In this document: positions 25,091-34,051 of the stretch, piece after piece | Position numbering within the stretch: position 1 is the first letter of the stretch | How the letters are laid out: every line of letters starts with the position of its first letter | Assembly: GCF_024181725.1 (NCBI RefSeq) | Contig: NZ_CP028908.1 | Coordinates: 5,383,501-5,447,500, forward strand | Direction of reading: 5' to 3' | Length of the DNA stretch: 64,000 bases | From: Bradyrhizobium sp. WD16 | GTDB lineage: Bacteria > Pseudomonadota > Alphaproteobacteria > Rhizobiales > Xanthobacteraceae | The notes under the pieces: model-generated | What the model saw: only the letters and a program-made list of their open reading frames with translations | Told to the model about the DNA's origin: nothing | Databases searched by the model: none | Program-made: the position numbers and the translations under genes

Positions 25091-26836
25091 ATGCAGAGTC
25101 CCGCCTCCACCTCCTTCGGTCGTGTCGTTCTGGTGCGCGGATCCGAGGCCCGCATCGGACTGCTCGGCGGCAACGCGACGCCGCAAAGCGACATCCGCGC
25201 CACGGTGGGGCGCTTCCTCAGCATTCATTGCACGACCTCGACCATCATCGGCTTGATCACCGAAGTCTCGAGCGAGCATCTGTCGGCTGACGACCACTAT
25301 GTCGCGGTCGCCTCGGTCGACCTGCTCGGCGAGATCTCCGGCGGACCGAACCCGAAATTCCAGCGAGGCGTCACGATCTATCCCACGATCGGCGATCCGG
25401 CCGACCTCACCAACAACCAGCAACTGCGCACGATCTATACGCCGGCGAAATCCGACCACATTCATGTCGGCATGCTGCAGCAGGATCCGAGCGTGCTCGC
25501 CTATATCGACATCGAGGAAATGCTCAACAAGCATTTCGCGGTGCTCGGCTCAACCGGCGTCGGTAAATCGACCGGCGTTTCGCTGCTGCTCAACGAGATC
25601 CTCCAGGCGCGGCCGAATCTTCGCGTCTTCCTGCTCGACGTCCACAACGAATATGGCCGCTGCTTTGGCAATCGGGCGCTGGTGCTCAACCCGCGCAACA
25701 TCAAGCTGCCGTTCTGGCTGTTCAATTTCGAGGAGATCGTCGACGTCTTCTTCGGCGGCCGACCCGGCGTGCCGGAAGAACTCGAGATCCTCTCCGAGGT
25801 AATCCCGATCGCCAAGGGGCTATACACGCAATACCAGAGCTCCGACCGCCTCGGTGTCAAGCGCGTCGATCCGAAGACGGTCGGCTTCACGGTCGATACG
25901 CCGGTGCCCTTCCGGCTCGTCGACCTGATCGCCCAGATCGACGAACGCATGGGCAAGCTCGAGAACCGCTCCTCGCGCATCGTCTATCATAAGCTGATTT
26001 CGCGCATCGAAACCGTGAAGAACGATCCGCGCTACGCCTTCATGTTCGACAACGCCAATGTCGGCGGCGACACCATGGCGGAAGTGATCAGCCACCTGTT
26101 CCGCTTGCCGGCCAACGGCCGGCCGATGACGGTGATGCAGCTCGCCGGCTTTCCGGCGGAGGTGGTCGATTCAGTGATCTCGGTGCTGTGCCGCATGGCC
26201 TTCGATTTCGGCCTCTGGAGCGACGGCGCCTCGCCGATGCTGTTCGTCTGCGAAGAGGCGCACCGCTATGTCTCCGCCGACCGCAGCATCGGCTTCGGCC
26301 CGACCCGCAAAGCGGTGTCGCGGATCGCCAAGGAAGGTCGCAAGTACGGCGTCTACCTCGGCCTCGTCACCCAGCGCCCGGCCGAACTCGACGCCACCAT
26401 CATCTCGCAATGCAATACCCTGTTCGCCATGCGCCTCGCCAATGAGCGCGACCAGTCGCTGCTGCGCTCCGCGATATCGGATGCCGCAGCCAATCTCCTG
26501 TCCTTCGTCCCCTCGCTCGGCACCCGCGAGGTGCTGGCCTTCGGCGAAGGCGTCGCGCTGCCGACGCGGCTGCGCTTCAAGGAGGTGCCGGCTCATCAAC
26601 TGCCGCGCAGCGAAGCGACCATCGCGACAGTGGCAGGCTCCGGCCGCGGCCAGGATGTCCATTTCGTTGCCTCGGTGCTGGAACGCTGGCGCGGAGCGAC
26701 CACCAGCCGCGATGTGCCGGTTGACCTGACAGCGCAGGAAAAAATGCTGCCGCGCGCCGCTGAAGCGCCGATGCTGCAACCCTCGCTCGGCCTCGACCCC
26801 GATCGCTTTTCGTTGTTGAAGCGGCCGCTGCGCTGA
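25091..26836 (+). CDS. HerA-like (DUF87) DNA-translocase-type ATPase
   Basis: A 581-residue P-loop ATPase. The N-terminal 130 residues form a HAS-barrel-like domain (FGRVVLVRGSEARIGLLGG). Walker A is LGSTGVGKSTG near residue 155, followed by VFLLDVHNEYGRCFG. Walker B is MLFVCEEAHRYV, then GRKYGVYLGLVTQRPAELD and SQCNTLFAMRLANERDQ, characteristic of HerA/FtsK relatives. No NurA nuclease is next to it, so a role in end resection cannot be assumed; many Rhizobiales carry a lone copy. I chose the ATG at 25091 over the GTG at 25052 because it fits the barrel start, though neither has a strong ribosome site. Confidence 0.88.
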   Translation: MQSPASTSFGRVVLVRGSEARIGLLGGNATPQSDIRATVGRFLSIHCTTSTIIGLITEVSSEHLSADDHYVAVASVDLLGEISGGPNPKFQRGVTIYPTIGDPADLTNNQQLRTIYTPAKSDHIHVGMLQQDPSVLAYIDIEEMLNKHFAVLGSTGVGKSTGVSLLLNEILQARPNLRVFLLDVHNEYGRCFGNRALVLNPRNIKLPFWLFNFEEIVDVFFGGRPGVPEELEILSEVIPIAKGLYTQYQSSDRLGVKRVDPKTVGFTVDTPVPFRLVDLIAQIDERMGKLENRSSRIVYHKLISRIETVKNDPRYAFMFDNANVGGDTMAEVISHLFRLPANGRPMTVMQLAGFPAEVVDSVISVLCRMAFDFGLWSDGASPMLFVCEEAHRYVSADRSIGFGPTRKAVSRIAKEGRKYGVYLGLVTQRPAELDATIISQCNTLFAMRLANERDQSLLRSAISDAAANLLSFVPSLGTREVLAFGEGVALPTRLRFKEVPAHQLPRSEATIATVAGSGRGQDVHFVASVLERWRGATTSRDVPVDLTAQEKMLPRAAEAPMLQPSLGLDPDRFSLLKRPLR

Positions 26837-26900
26837 CGGACGGTGCGGTCGCTATCCGGCGGGCCTTCCATCGTCTACTCTCGCGATTGCCGCCGGCCCC

Positions 26901-27157
26901 CTGGTGCGGCGTCTTGCAATTGCCTAAGTCGTTTGCGGCAAGCCCCAGCAGGCAATTGCGAGACATAAGCCGCACTAGCTTTTTGATTTTGCTAGTGTGG
27001 TGGATCTGACGCTCGTTTCAGTATTGCAGCGAGTTTTTCGAACGAGCGTCAGATCCGAAACCACACTAGAATCATAATGATGCTAGTGTCCCTTTGTCTC
27101 CGAATGACCGTCCGAGCATGCGGCAAATGAAGCGGTCATTCGGGGACGGGACACTAG
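26901..27157. repeat. Compound palindromic array A-linker-C-linker-B
   Basis: A (26901-26978) starts CTGGTGCGGCGTCTTGCAAT and ends CATAAGCCGCACTAG, with GTGCGG/CCGCAC instead of GTGTGG/CCACAC at both ends. Linker CTTTTTGATTTTG leads to C (26992-27069), nearly identical to the C copy at 12008. Linker AATCATAATGATG leads to B (27083-27157), whose arms read CGAATGACC and GGTCATTCG. This hybrid order shows modules recombine freely. Confidence 0.9.
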
Positions 27158-27193
27158 CCCGGCACTTCCGATCTGCGAATGAATGGACAAGAC

Positions 27194-27772
27194 ATGACCA
27201 ACGCGCCCGATCGTTTTCCCTTCGCCAGGCTGGACGACCTGCCCGCAGACATCCGCACCCGCATCCTCGCAGTGCAGGAAAAATCCGGCTTCGTGCCCAA
27301 TGTGTTCCTGATGCTGGCGCGCAGGCCGGAGGAGTTCCGCGCCTTCTTCGCCTATCATGACACGCTGATGGACAAGGACGAGGGACTGACCAAGGCCGAG
27401 CGCGAGATGGTGGTGGTGGCGACCAGCGCCGTGAACCAGTGCCTGTACTGCGTGATCGCCCACGGCGCCGTGCTGCGGATCCGCGCCAAGAAGCCGCTGC
27501 TCGCCGATCAGATTGCGGTCAACTACCGCAAGGCCGACCTCACGCAGCGGCAGCGAGCGATGCTCGACTTCGCGGTGAAAGTCACCACGCAATCACACAC
27601 CGTCGACGAGGCGGACTTCGCCGCGCTGCAGGAGCACGGCTTCAGCAACGAGGCGATCTGGGACATCGCCGCGATCAGTGCCTTCTTCGGCATGTCGAAC
27701 CGGATCGCCAACGTCACCGGCATGATGCCCAATGACGAGTTCTTCCTGATGGGCCGTGTGCCGAAGAGCTGA
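27194..27772 (+). CDS. Peroxidase-related (AhpD-fold) enzyme
   Basis: A 192-residue protein of the uncharacterised peroxidase-related family. The active-site motif is QCLYCVIAHG, i.e. CxxC followed by His four residues on, as in AhpD. The helical part FGMSNRIANVTGMMPNDEFFLMGR is the family C-terminus. AhpD reduces peroxiredoxin or detoxifies peroxides; the exact partner here is unknown. The ATG at 27194 is taken rather than one at 27179. A palindromic array ends 36 bp upstream, so the promoter must lie in or beyond the repeats. Confidence 0.9.
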   Translation: MTNAPDRFPFARLDDLPADIRTRILAVQEKSGFVPNVFLMLARRPEEFRAFFAYHDTLMDKDEGLTKAEREMVVVATSAVNQCLYCVIAHGAVLRIRAKKPLLADQIAVNYRKADLTQRQRAMLDFAVKVTTQSHTVDEADFAALQEHGFSNEAIWDIAAISAFFGMSNRIANVTGMMPNDEFFLMGRVPKS

Positions 27773-27965
27773 TCGCTCTCGCCGCCGTGTCGGGCCTCAT
27801 GGCTCGAGACGGCGCGGAGTTCGTCATCGGGCCGCGTCGCGGACCCGGTGCCGCCCCTCACCATGAGGAAGACACATTTGCGTCGCGCCGAACAGCCCTC
27901 TCTTCATGGTGAGCGGCAGGCGAAGCCGGCCGTCTCGGACCACGAGGACTGGAGCGCGTCCACAC

Positions 27966-28583
27966 TTACTCCGCCACCGGACCGCACCAGCCGGGCAGAT
28001 AGATCGCGTCCTGGCTCTTGGCGAAGGTGAGAGCCCGCTCGATCGCCTTGGAGAAGTCGACCTCCACGTTCTTGCGCGACATGCGGTTGCGCAGAAAGTC
28101 CGCCCAGAGAAATTCGCTGAAGGGCGTGGTGTCCTTGGCGAAACCGCCGACCCGGCGTAATTCGCCGGCAAGACTGCGGAACGGATCGTCCTTCAGATCG
28201 GCCACGGTCTTCGGCAGCTTGCGATAATCGTGGCGGGCGCCCTTGGCGTCGTAGGGATAGACCCAGCGACGCCCCTCCATGACGGTCCAGAACGATTTCG
28301 GTTCGACCATGCCGAGATCGGCGACCACGTTGACCAGCACGTCCTTGACGCCCTCCTCGTGGAGCGCCCGCGCCAAGTGGTGATGATCGATGACATAGTG
28401 CCGCTCATCCGGACCGAGCACGACCGGGATCATGTGACGGCCGAGCAGTGCGGCTCGCTTCTTGGGCTTGTGTTCGCGCCAACGCTTTTGCTTTTCGCGA
28501 ACCTCCCGCATGCCGACCGTGAGCTGGGTCGGCTGCAGCGACAGGATCGGAATCAAGTTGAGAATTGGCTCGCGCTTGCTCAT
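27966..28583 (-). CDS. ParB-like nuclease-domain protein (ParBc_2 type)
   Basis: A 205-residue cytoplasmic protein. The N-terminal half has the ParB/sulfiredoxin-like core: LSLQPTQLTVGMREVREK, then VVLGPDERHYVIDHHHLARAL with the His-rich loop in place of the usual GxxR. The rest (WVYPYDAKGARHDYRKLP, FSEFLWADFLRNRMS) matches stand-alone ParBc_2 proteins. It lacks the helix-turn-helix of partition ParB, so plasmid or chromosome partition is unlikely. Convergent with the AhpD-like gene and divergent from the KirBac gene. Confidence 0.85.
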   Translation of the reverse strand: MSKREPILNLIPILSLQPTQLTVGMREVREKQKRWREHKPKKRAALLGRHMIPVVLGPDERHYVIDHHHLARALHEEGVKDVLVNVVADLGMVEPKSFWTVMEGRRWVYPYDAKGARHDYRKLPKTVADLKDDPFRSLAGELRRVGGFAKDTTPFSEFLWADFLRNRMSRKNVEVDFSKAIERALTFAKSQDAIYLPGWCGPVAE

Positions 28584-28795
28584 CGAAGCTCCCTTGGGCA
28601 GTGCATCGCAGTAACGATGAAGGTGACGGATGAAAGTGAACGTGGCAACCGGTCTGACGATGGCATGATTCCGCGCCGTCCGTCAGAAGACGACCGGATG
28701 CCGGCGGCTTGATCGCGCCGGCGTTTCGGTATGCAGTCACTTCGGTATACAGTCAGCACGATGGCAATGAAATCTCGCCCCCCAAGGCCCGACGC

Positions 28796-29671
28796 ATGAA
28801 GTTGTTCAGGCGGCCGCATGTGACCCGTCTCGACGAATGGGAAATCGTCGCCGAGGGCGTGCGTCGCCGATTCCTCCACGACCTCAGCCACAGTTGCATG
28901 ACGGCCTCCTGGCCGGCCTTCATTGCCGGGGCAGCGATGGTCTTCCTGCTCTTCAATGCCATGTTCGCCACGTTGTATTGGTTCGGCCGTGATCCGATCG
29001 CGAACGCCAGCGGTCAGGCCTTCATCGAATATTTCTATTTCAGCATCGAGACGCTCTCGACCGCCGGCTACGGCGACATGCATCCGCAGACCCATTACGG
29101 GCATTTTATCGCGACCGTCGAATTGTTTACCGGCATCTTCTCGATGTCGCTGATGACCGGACTGATCTTCGCCCGTTTCTCCCGGCCGCGAGCCCGCTTC
29201 CTGTTCGCCGACAGACCGGTGGTCGCGCAGCACAATGGCAAGCCGACGTTGATGATCCGCTTCGCCAACGAGCGCCACAACGCCATCACCCATGCCGTGG
29301 CGCGGCTCTGGGCCGTAACGCTGCAGACAACCCCGAACGGCGGCCGCTATCTCGGCTTCGTCGAATTGCCGCTGGAGCGCCGGGACAATCCGATCCTGGC
29401 GCTGACCTGGACCGTCCTGCATGTCATCGACGAGAACAGCCCGCTCTATCACGGCGCAAGGACCGAGCAGGACCTCGACGAAACCCGTCTCGTGCTGCTG
29501 GTCTCCGGCTTCGACGAAAAGGCCGGACAGGAGATCCACGCCCGCAAGACCTATCGCCCCGGCGATATCCTGCACGGTCGGTATTACGTCGATATCGTCA
29601 GCCCGACTGAAAGCGGTGTGCGGGTCGACTACCGCCGGTTCCACGACACCAGGCCGATTCGACCCGAATAG
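28796..29671 (+). CDS. Inward-rectifier-type potassium channel (KirBac)
   Basis: A 291-residue channel. Order: N-terminal slide helix (LHDLSHSCMTASWPAF), outer helix (FIAGAAMVFLLFNAMFATLY), pore helix and filter (FYFSIETLSTAGYGDMHP), inner helix (ELFTGIFSMSLMTGLIFARF) and a cytosolic immunoglobulin-like domain (RPRARFLFADRPVVAQHNG to the end). The filter reads TAGYGD, where KirBac1.1 and KirBac3.1 have TVGYGD; the Val to Ala change sits in the K+ coordinating loop. I take the ATG at 28796; the frame opens to 28709 without channel-like sequence. Confidence 0.92.
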   Translation: MKLFRRPHVTRLDEWEIVAEGVRRRFLHDLSHSCMTASWPAFIAGAAMVFLLFNAMFATLYWFGRDPIANASGQAFIEYFYFSIETLSTAGYGDMHPQTHYGHFIATVELFTGIFSMSLMTGLIFARFSRPRARFLFADRPVVAQHNGKPTLMIRFANERHNAITHAVARLWAVTLQTTPNGGRYLGFVELPLERRDNPILALTWTVLHVIDENSPLYHGARTEQDLDETRLVLLVSGFDEKAGQEIHARKTYRPGDILHGRYYVDIVSPTESGVRVDYRRFHDTRPIRPE

Positions 29672-29713
29672 CCGGCGTTCCGCGCTTTTCGTGGATCGCG
29701 CCGGGTGGCTATG

Positions 29714-29888
29714 CTAGTGTGCCGTTTCTAACGTTCGTATTCCTTTGCAGCAGGCGCTCATACGAACGTTGGAAACAAAGGGACGCTAGCATCAAAGCAT
29801 CAATATGATTCTAGTGCGGTTTTGGATCTGACGCGCGCACGGCGAATTTGCTGCAATGCTGATACGAGCGACAGATCCACCGCACCAG
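29714..29888. repeat. Compound palindrome D-linker-C (inverted copy)
   Basis: D (29714-29789) has left arm CTAGTGTGCCGTTTCTAACG and right arm ACGTTGGAAACAAAGGGACG, with core CTTTGCAGC. A 21-nt linker ending CAATATGATT is a longer relative of the reversed AATCATAATGATG linker. C (29811-29888) follows in reverse, starting CTAGTGCGGTTTTGGATCTG and ending CCGCACCAG. Arms have several mismatches, so this copy is older than the one at 12008. Confidence 0.85.
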
Positions 29889-29918
29889 AGTTCAACTTCA
29901 ATTCGCAGGCGGATCGCG

Positions 29919-30356
29919 ATGTCAGGCCAGCAGCCCGTCCGGACCAGCGGCGACGACGATAACAACCGCGTCATCAAATTCCGACCGCGCGAGGTCTCCG
30001 AGCGGCAGCGCCCGAAACCGGCATTGATGGAACCGGCATTGATGAAAGCGGCGGTCGAGACGCCGCATCCCGAACCCACCCCACCGCTGAAGTTCACCCC
30101 TCGCCCCCGGCCGCCGGCGCGAATCGCCGCGATTTCGAATCAGTCGCGGCCCCAGCCGACGGAGGACGAGCGGCGACGTACCTTTGCCAATCTTGCAGCG
30201 CTGGTCTTCACTCTGTGCCTCACCGCCCTGGCTGTCTGGCTCGCCACAACCATCGCCGACATGCGCCAAACTCAGGATTGCCTGCTGGTTGGACGGCGCG
30301 ATTGCAGCCGGATTCCCCTGCCACCCATCACCACCACGCACCAGGACCAGTTCTGA
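29919..30356 (+). CDS. Hypothetical single-pass membrane protein
   Basis: A 145-residue protein of unknown function. Residues 1-95 are disordered-looking, charged and Pro-rich (VIKFRPREVSERQRPKPAL, with a small ALMEPALMKA repeat). One membrane helix follows at about 103-124 (LAALVFTLCLTALAVWLAT), then a short periplasmic tail with two cysteines (DCLLVGRRDCSRIPLPP). The upstream frame extends into the palindromic repeat, so I use the ATG at 29919. It precedes the acpXL cluster by 217 bp and may be unrelated to it. Confidence 0.65.
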   Translation: MSGQQPVRTSGDDDNNRVIKFRPREVSERQRPKPALMEPALMKAAVETPHPEPTPPLKFTPRPRPPARIAAISNQSRPQPTEDERRRTFANLAALVFTLCLTALAVWLATTIADMRQTQDCLLVGRRDCSRIPLPPITTTHQDQF

Positions 30357-30573
30357 GCCGAGGGGGAGCCGCGTCCGGGGGCGGCGTCAAGGGCGCGAAA
30401 CCTGGCATCCCCTGCAGCCTGCCCTGCCGCCTGCCGACCGACCCCGCCGGCATTGAACTCAGGCCCCCGCTCCGATATACGGGCATCCAACTTTGGCTGG
30501 AAGGCAATCCCAGCTTGGAGCCGGCGTCGCCGCGGCGCAGGGCATTTCCTTCAAATCGATCAAAGGCTTAACG

Positions 30574-30855
30574 ATGTCTTCCACATTCGACCAGGTCGCC
30601 AATATCATCGCCGAGACCTGCGACATCCCGCGGGACACGATCACGCCGGACAGCCATGCCATCGACGACCTGGGCATCGACAGCCTGGACTTCCTCGACA
30701 TTGCCTTCGCGATCGACAAGGCATTCGGCATCAAACTGCCGCTCGAGAAGTGGACGCAGGAAGTCAACGACGGCAAGGCGACCACCGAGCAGTATTTTGT
30801 CCTGAAGAATCTCAGCGCGCGCATCGACGAACTGGTCGCCGCCAAGGGCGCCTGA
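30574..30855 (+). CDS. acpXL: Acyl carrier protein AcpXL
   Basis: A 93-residue carrier dedicated to the very-long-chain (C26-C28) hydroxy fatty acid of lipid A in Rhizobiales. The phosphopantetheine site is [18 protein letters not shown] (Ser40). The length, [14 protein letters not shown] and [20 protein letters not shown] distinguish AcpXL from the housekeeping AcpP. The start is the ATG at 30574, with AAAGG upstream. First gene of a six-gene operon; fabZ follows 7 nt after the stop. Confidence 0.96.
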   Translation: MSSTFDQVANIIAETCDIPRDTITPDSHAIDDLGIDSLDFLDIAFAIDKAFGIKLPLEKWTQEVNDGKATTEQYFVLKNLSARIDELVAAKGA

Positions 30856-30862
30856 GCGCCCG

Positions 30863-31336
30863 ATGAATCTCGAATACTTTCAGCTCATCGACCGGATCAC
30901 GGCCATCGACCTCGAAGGGCGGCGGATTACCGTCGAGGCGCGCGTGCCACAGGCGAGCACCATCTTCGAGGGCCATTTCCCCGGTTATCCGCTGATGCCG
31001 GGGGTACTCCTGATCGAAGCCATGGCGCAGACCTCAGGCTGGCTGCTGATTGCGCTGCTCAAGTTCGAGCGGATGCCCTTCCTCGCCGCCGTCAAGGAAG
31101 CGAAGATGCGCAGCTTCGTCACGCCCGGCGAGACCCTGACCATCGACGCCGTGATCGCCCATGAGGGCTCCGGCTTCGCCGTGACCGAAGCCAAGGTCGC
31201 TGTGGATGGCCGGACCCGCTGCAACGCCACGCTGACCTTCCGGCACGTCCCTTTCCCCCACCCAGACCTGCGGACCCACATGGACGCCGTGGCGTCCAAG
31301 ATCGGTTTCCCGCGCGAGGCGATTGCCCATGGCTGA
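30863..31336 (+). CDS. FabZ-like (3R)-hydroxyacyl-ACP dehydratase of the AcpXL pathway
   Basis: A 157-residue hot-dog-fold dehydratase. The catalytic His is in FEGHFPGYPLMPGVLLIEAM and the following helix has the family AMAQTSGWLL. It would dehydrate the 3-hydroxyacyl chain on AcpXL during elongation. It is longer than FabZ at the C-terminus by a His/Pro-rich tail. Its stop overlaps the start of the next gene (ATGGCTGA), so translation is coupled. It corresponds to fabZXL of Rhizobium. Confidence 0.92.
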   Translation: MNLEYFQLIDRITAIDLEGRRITVEARVPQASTIFEGHFPGYPLMPGVLLIEAMAQTSGWLLIALLKFERMPFLAAVKEAKMRSFVTPGETLTIDAVIAHEGSGFAVTEAKVAVDGRTRCNATLTFRHVPFPHPDLRTHMDAVASKIGFPREAIAHG

Positions 31337-32528
31337 GCCGACACCTTCCGACCGCGAAGCCTGGATCACCGGGATCGGCATCGCCTCCTCCCTCGGCATC
31401 GGCCTCGATGCCCATTGGGAGGCGCTGCAGGCGCAACGCGTCAACGTCAATGAAACCGGTTTTGCGCCCTATGTGGTGCATCCGATGGCGCCCATCAGCT
31501 TCGACGCCCAGATTCCGAAAAAGGGCGATCAGCGCCAGATGGAAGCCTGGCAGCGCATCGGCACCTATGCGGCGGGCCTGGCGCTCGATTCGGCCGGCCT
31601 GAAAGGCCAGACCGAACTGTTGCGCAAGATGGACATGATCGTTGCCGCCGGCGGTGGCGAGCGCGACCTCGCGGTCGACAGCGGCGTGCTGAACGCGCAG
31701 GCCGGGAGCAATGCCGAGCCGGGGCTGCTCAACGAGCGGCTGATGAACGACCTGCGCCCCACCCTGTTCCTGGCGCAACTCTCCAACCTGCTTGCCGGCA
31801 ATATCGCCATCGTCCACGGCGTCACCGGCTCCTCACGCACCTTCATGGGCGAGGAAGCGGCCGGTGTCGATGCTGCGCGAATCGCGCTGGCGAAGATCAA
31901 TGCGGGACAGAGCGAGATCGCCCTGGTCGGCGCCGCCCATAACGGCGAGCGCAAGGACCTGTTGATGCTGTATGAGTTCGGCGACTTCAATCTCACGGAC
32001 GGCTACAAGGCGGTGTGGGATCGTGCCGACCATCCGGGCTTCGCGCTCGGTTCGCTCGGCGTCTTCCTGGTGATTGAATCGCGAGCCCACGCCGAAGCGC
32101 GCGGGGCCAAGCCCTTCGCCCGGCTGAGCCGCGTCGTCGCCGATCACGCCCGGCGCAAGAGCGCCGGCGACGTCGCATCGACCCTTGAAGCGCTGTGGCG
32201 CACGCTCGACGCCGAGGGCGGCCGGCGCGCGGTCATCACCGGGGCCACCGGCGCCGAACCGGTCACCTCGGAAGAGCGCAGCTTTCTCGCCGGCCACAAG
32301 GACGTCCCGGTGCGCGCCACCGGTACCGCGTTCGGGCACGGGCTCGAGGCGCAGTTTCCGCTCGGCGTCGCACTCGCCGCACTGGCGCTGTCGCGACAGG
32401 CGCTCTATCCGGCCAACGACCCGACCGGCCTGGAGATTGAAATGGCGGGCAAGCCCGACCAGATAGTGGTGGTCAGCGCCGGCCATTGGCGCGGCGAAGG
32501 CATGGCGCTGGTCGAAGCGGTACGCTGA
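31329..32528 (+). CDS. fabF2XL: Ketosynthase-like protein without active-site cysteine (FabF2XL)
   Basis: A 399-residue thiolase-fold protein in the second ketosynthase position of the cluster. The region that should hold the nucleophilic Cys reads IVHGVTGSSRTFMGEEAAG, and the whole protein contains no cysteine. The NAHGT motif is also missing (ITGATGAEPVTSEERSF stands there); FGHGLEAQFPLG remains from the last motif. It cannot condense acyl chains by itself. The simplest reading is a chain-length-factor-like partner of FabF1XL next door, like KS-beta in type II polyketide synthases. A TTG at 31323 is possible, but the ATG at 31329 is preferred. Confidence 0.9.
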   Translation: MAEPTPSDREAWITGIGIASSLGIGLDAHWEALQAQRVNVNETGFAPYVVHPMAPISFDAQIPKKGDQRQMEAWQRIGTYAAGLALDSAGLKGQTELLRKMDMIVAAGGGERDLAVDSGVLNAQAGSNAEPGLLNERLMNDLRPTLFLAQLSNLLAGNIAIVHGVTGSSRTFMGEEAAGVDAARIALAKINAGQSEIALVGAAHNGERKDLLMLYEFGDFNLTDGYKAVWDRADHPGFALGSLGVFLVIESRAHAEARGAKPFARLSRVVADHARRKSAGDVASTLEALWRTLDAEGGRRAVITGATGAEPVTSEERSFLAGHKDVPVRATGTAFGHGLEAQFPLGVALAALALSRQALYPANDPTGLEIEMAGKPDQIVVVSAGHWRGEGMALVEAVR

Positions 32529-32578
32529 AAGACGGCTGGCATCGCGCTACCGCGACTGCCGGACGAAGGGGAACAGCG

Positions 32579-33859
32579 ATGACGTCGATACGTGACAAAT
32601 TGGGGCGGCCGGTGGTGGTCATCACCGGCATGGGGGTCGTGACTTCGCTGGGCGTCGGCAAGACCGACAACTGGACCAAGCTTACGGCCGGCGAATCCGG
32701 CCTGCGCACCATCACGCGCTTTCCGACCGCCGGCCTGAAGACCACCGTGGCGGGCATGATCGATTTCGTGCCGGTCGATCCCTTCTCCTCCACCGACCTG
32801 TCCGAACGGCTCGCCGATCTCGCCACCGACGAGGCGATCGCCGAAGCCGGCATCGGCAGCAAGGGCGAATTCCCCGGCCCGCTGTTTCTCGCGGTCGCGC
32901 CGGTCGAGGTCGAATGGCCGCAGCGCCAGGAGCTGGCGCGCGCCGCCGGCGCCGCCGAGGACATCGACTACGACACCCTGCTCAAGGTCTGCGGCGGCGG
33001 CCGCTTCACCCCCTATCATCGCCGCTTCCTGTTCGGCTCGGTCGCCCATCACCTGGCCGAGACCTTCGGCACCAAGGGATCGCCGATCTCGCTGTCGACC
33101 GCCTGCGCCTCCGGCACCACCGCGATCCAGCTCGGGGTCGAAGCGATCCGCCGCGGCGAAACCGACGCGGCGCTGTGCGTCGCCACCGACGGTTCGGTCA
33201 ATCCCGAAGCGCTGATCCGCTTCTCGCTGCTCTCCGCGCTGTCGACCCAGAACGAGCCGCCGCAGGCCGCCTCCAAGCCGTTCGCCAAGAACCGCGACGG
33301 CTTCGTCATGGCGGAAGGCGCCGGCGCATTGGTGCTGGAGAGCTACGACGCGGCGGTGGCGCGCGGCGCCAAGATCCTCGGCGTCATCACCGGCTGCGGC
33401 GAACTCGCCGACTCCTTCCATCGCACCCGCTCCAGCCCCGACGGCAAACCGATCGTCGGCTGCGTGCGCAACGCGCTGGCCGATGCCGGCATGACACCGG
33501 ACAAGATCGACTACATCAACGCCCACGGCACCGGCACGCCCGAAAACGACAAGATGGAGTATCTCGGCATTTCGACAGTGTTCGGCGAGCTCGCCAAGAC
33601 CATTCCGGTGTCATCGAACAAGTCGATGGTCGGCCACACCCTGTCCGCGGCTGGTGCGGTCGAGGCGGTCTTCTCCGTCCTGACGCTGCTCAACCAGCGC
33701 ATTCCGCCGACCATCAATTACGACATCCCCGATCCGGCGATCCCGTTCGACGTGGTGCCGAACACGGCCCGCGACGCCAAGGTCACCGCAGTAATGTCCA
33801 ACAGCTTCGGCTTCGGCGGCCAGAACGCCTCGCTGATCGTCACCGGCGAGCCGGCCTGA
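32579..33859 (+). CDS. fabF1XL: Beta-ketoacyl-ACP synthase FabF1XL
   Basis: A 426-residue condensing enzyme with all catalytic parts: Cys in LSTACASGTTAIQLG, His in NAHGTGTPEND and His in SNKSMVGHTLSAAGAVEA, plus the N-terminal VVVITGMGVVTSLGVG. It elongates the acyl chain on AcpXL with malonyl units. The ATG at 32579 has AAGGGG upstream; the longer frame to 32486 is read-through. It lies 50 bp after the Cys-less paralogue, consistent with an alpha/beta pair. A 192-bp gap with no gene separates it from the dehydrogenase gene. Confidence 0.95.
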   Translation: MTSIRDKLGRPVVVITGMGVVTSLGVGKTDNWTKLTAGESGLRTITRFPTAGLKTTVAGMIDFVPVDPFSSTDLSERLADLATDEAIAEAGIGSKGEFPGPLFLAVAPVEVEWPQRQELARAAGAAEDIDYDTLLKVCGGGRFTPYHRRFLFGSVAHHLAETFGTKGSPISLSTACASGTTAIQLGVEAIRRGETDAALCVATDGSVNPEALIRFSLLSALSTQNEPPQAASKPFAKNRDGFVMAEGAGALVLESYDAAVARGAKILGVITGCGELADSFHRTRSSPDGKPIVGCVRNALADAGMTPDKIDYINAHGTGTPENDKMEYLGISTVFGELAKTIPVSSNKSMVGHTLSAAGAVEAVFSVLTLLNQRIPPTINYDIPDPAIPFDVVPNTARDAKVTAVMSNSFGFGGQNASLIVTGEPA

Positions 33860-34051
33860 GCCCCTGCTCTACCGCCGTTGACGCCGCCGCCCGTCCGGGC
33901 GATACGCGAGGGCGCCATGCGGCCGGCCGACCTGCCCGCAGGCGGCTTGCTGCGGCCGTCCGTGCCGTCCAATCCTTGACCTGCGCCGCACCGCGCCCGG
34001 CACTGCCGCCCGCGCCCGGCGCCACCAGACCTGACACGGGACCTTGAACCC

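Noticed and set aside
25091-26836. HerA-like ATPase as part of a defence island
   Set aside because: No NurA, SIR2, nuclease or restriction gene is adjacent; neighbours are housekeeping-type, and lone HerA-like genes are common in Rhizobiales.
27966-28583. ParB-like gene as a plasmid partition marker
   Set aside because: No ParA, no helix-turn-helix domain and no parS-like site; it belongs to stand-alone ParBc_2 proteins.
32914-34047. 377-codon plus-strand frame over fabF1XL
   Set aside because: Shadow frame of fabF1XL, Arg-rich, no motifs; the gap 33860-34051 has no independent gene.
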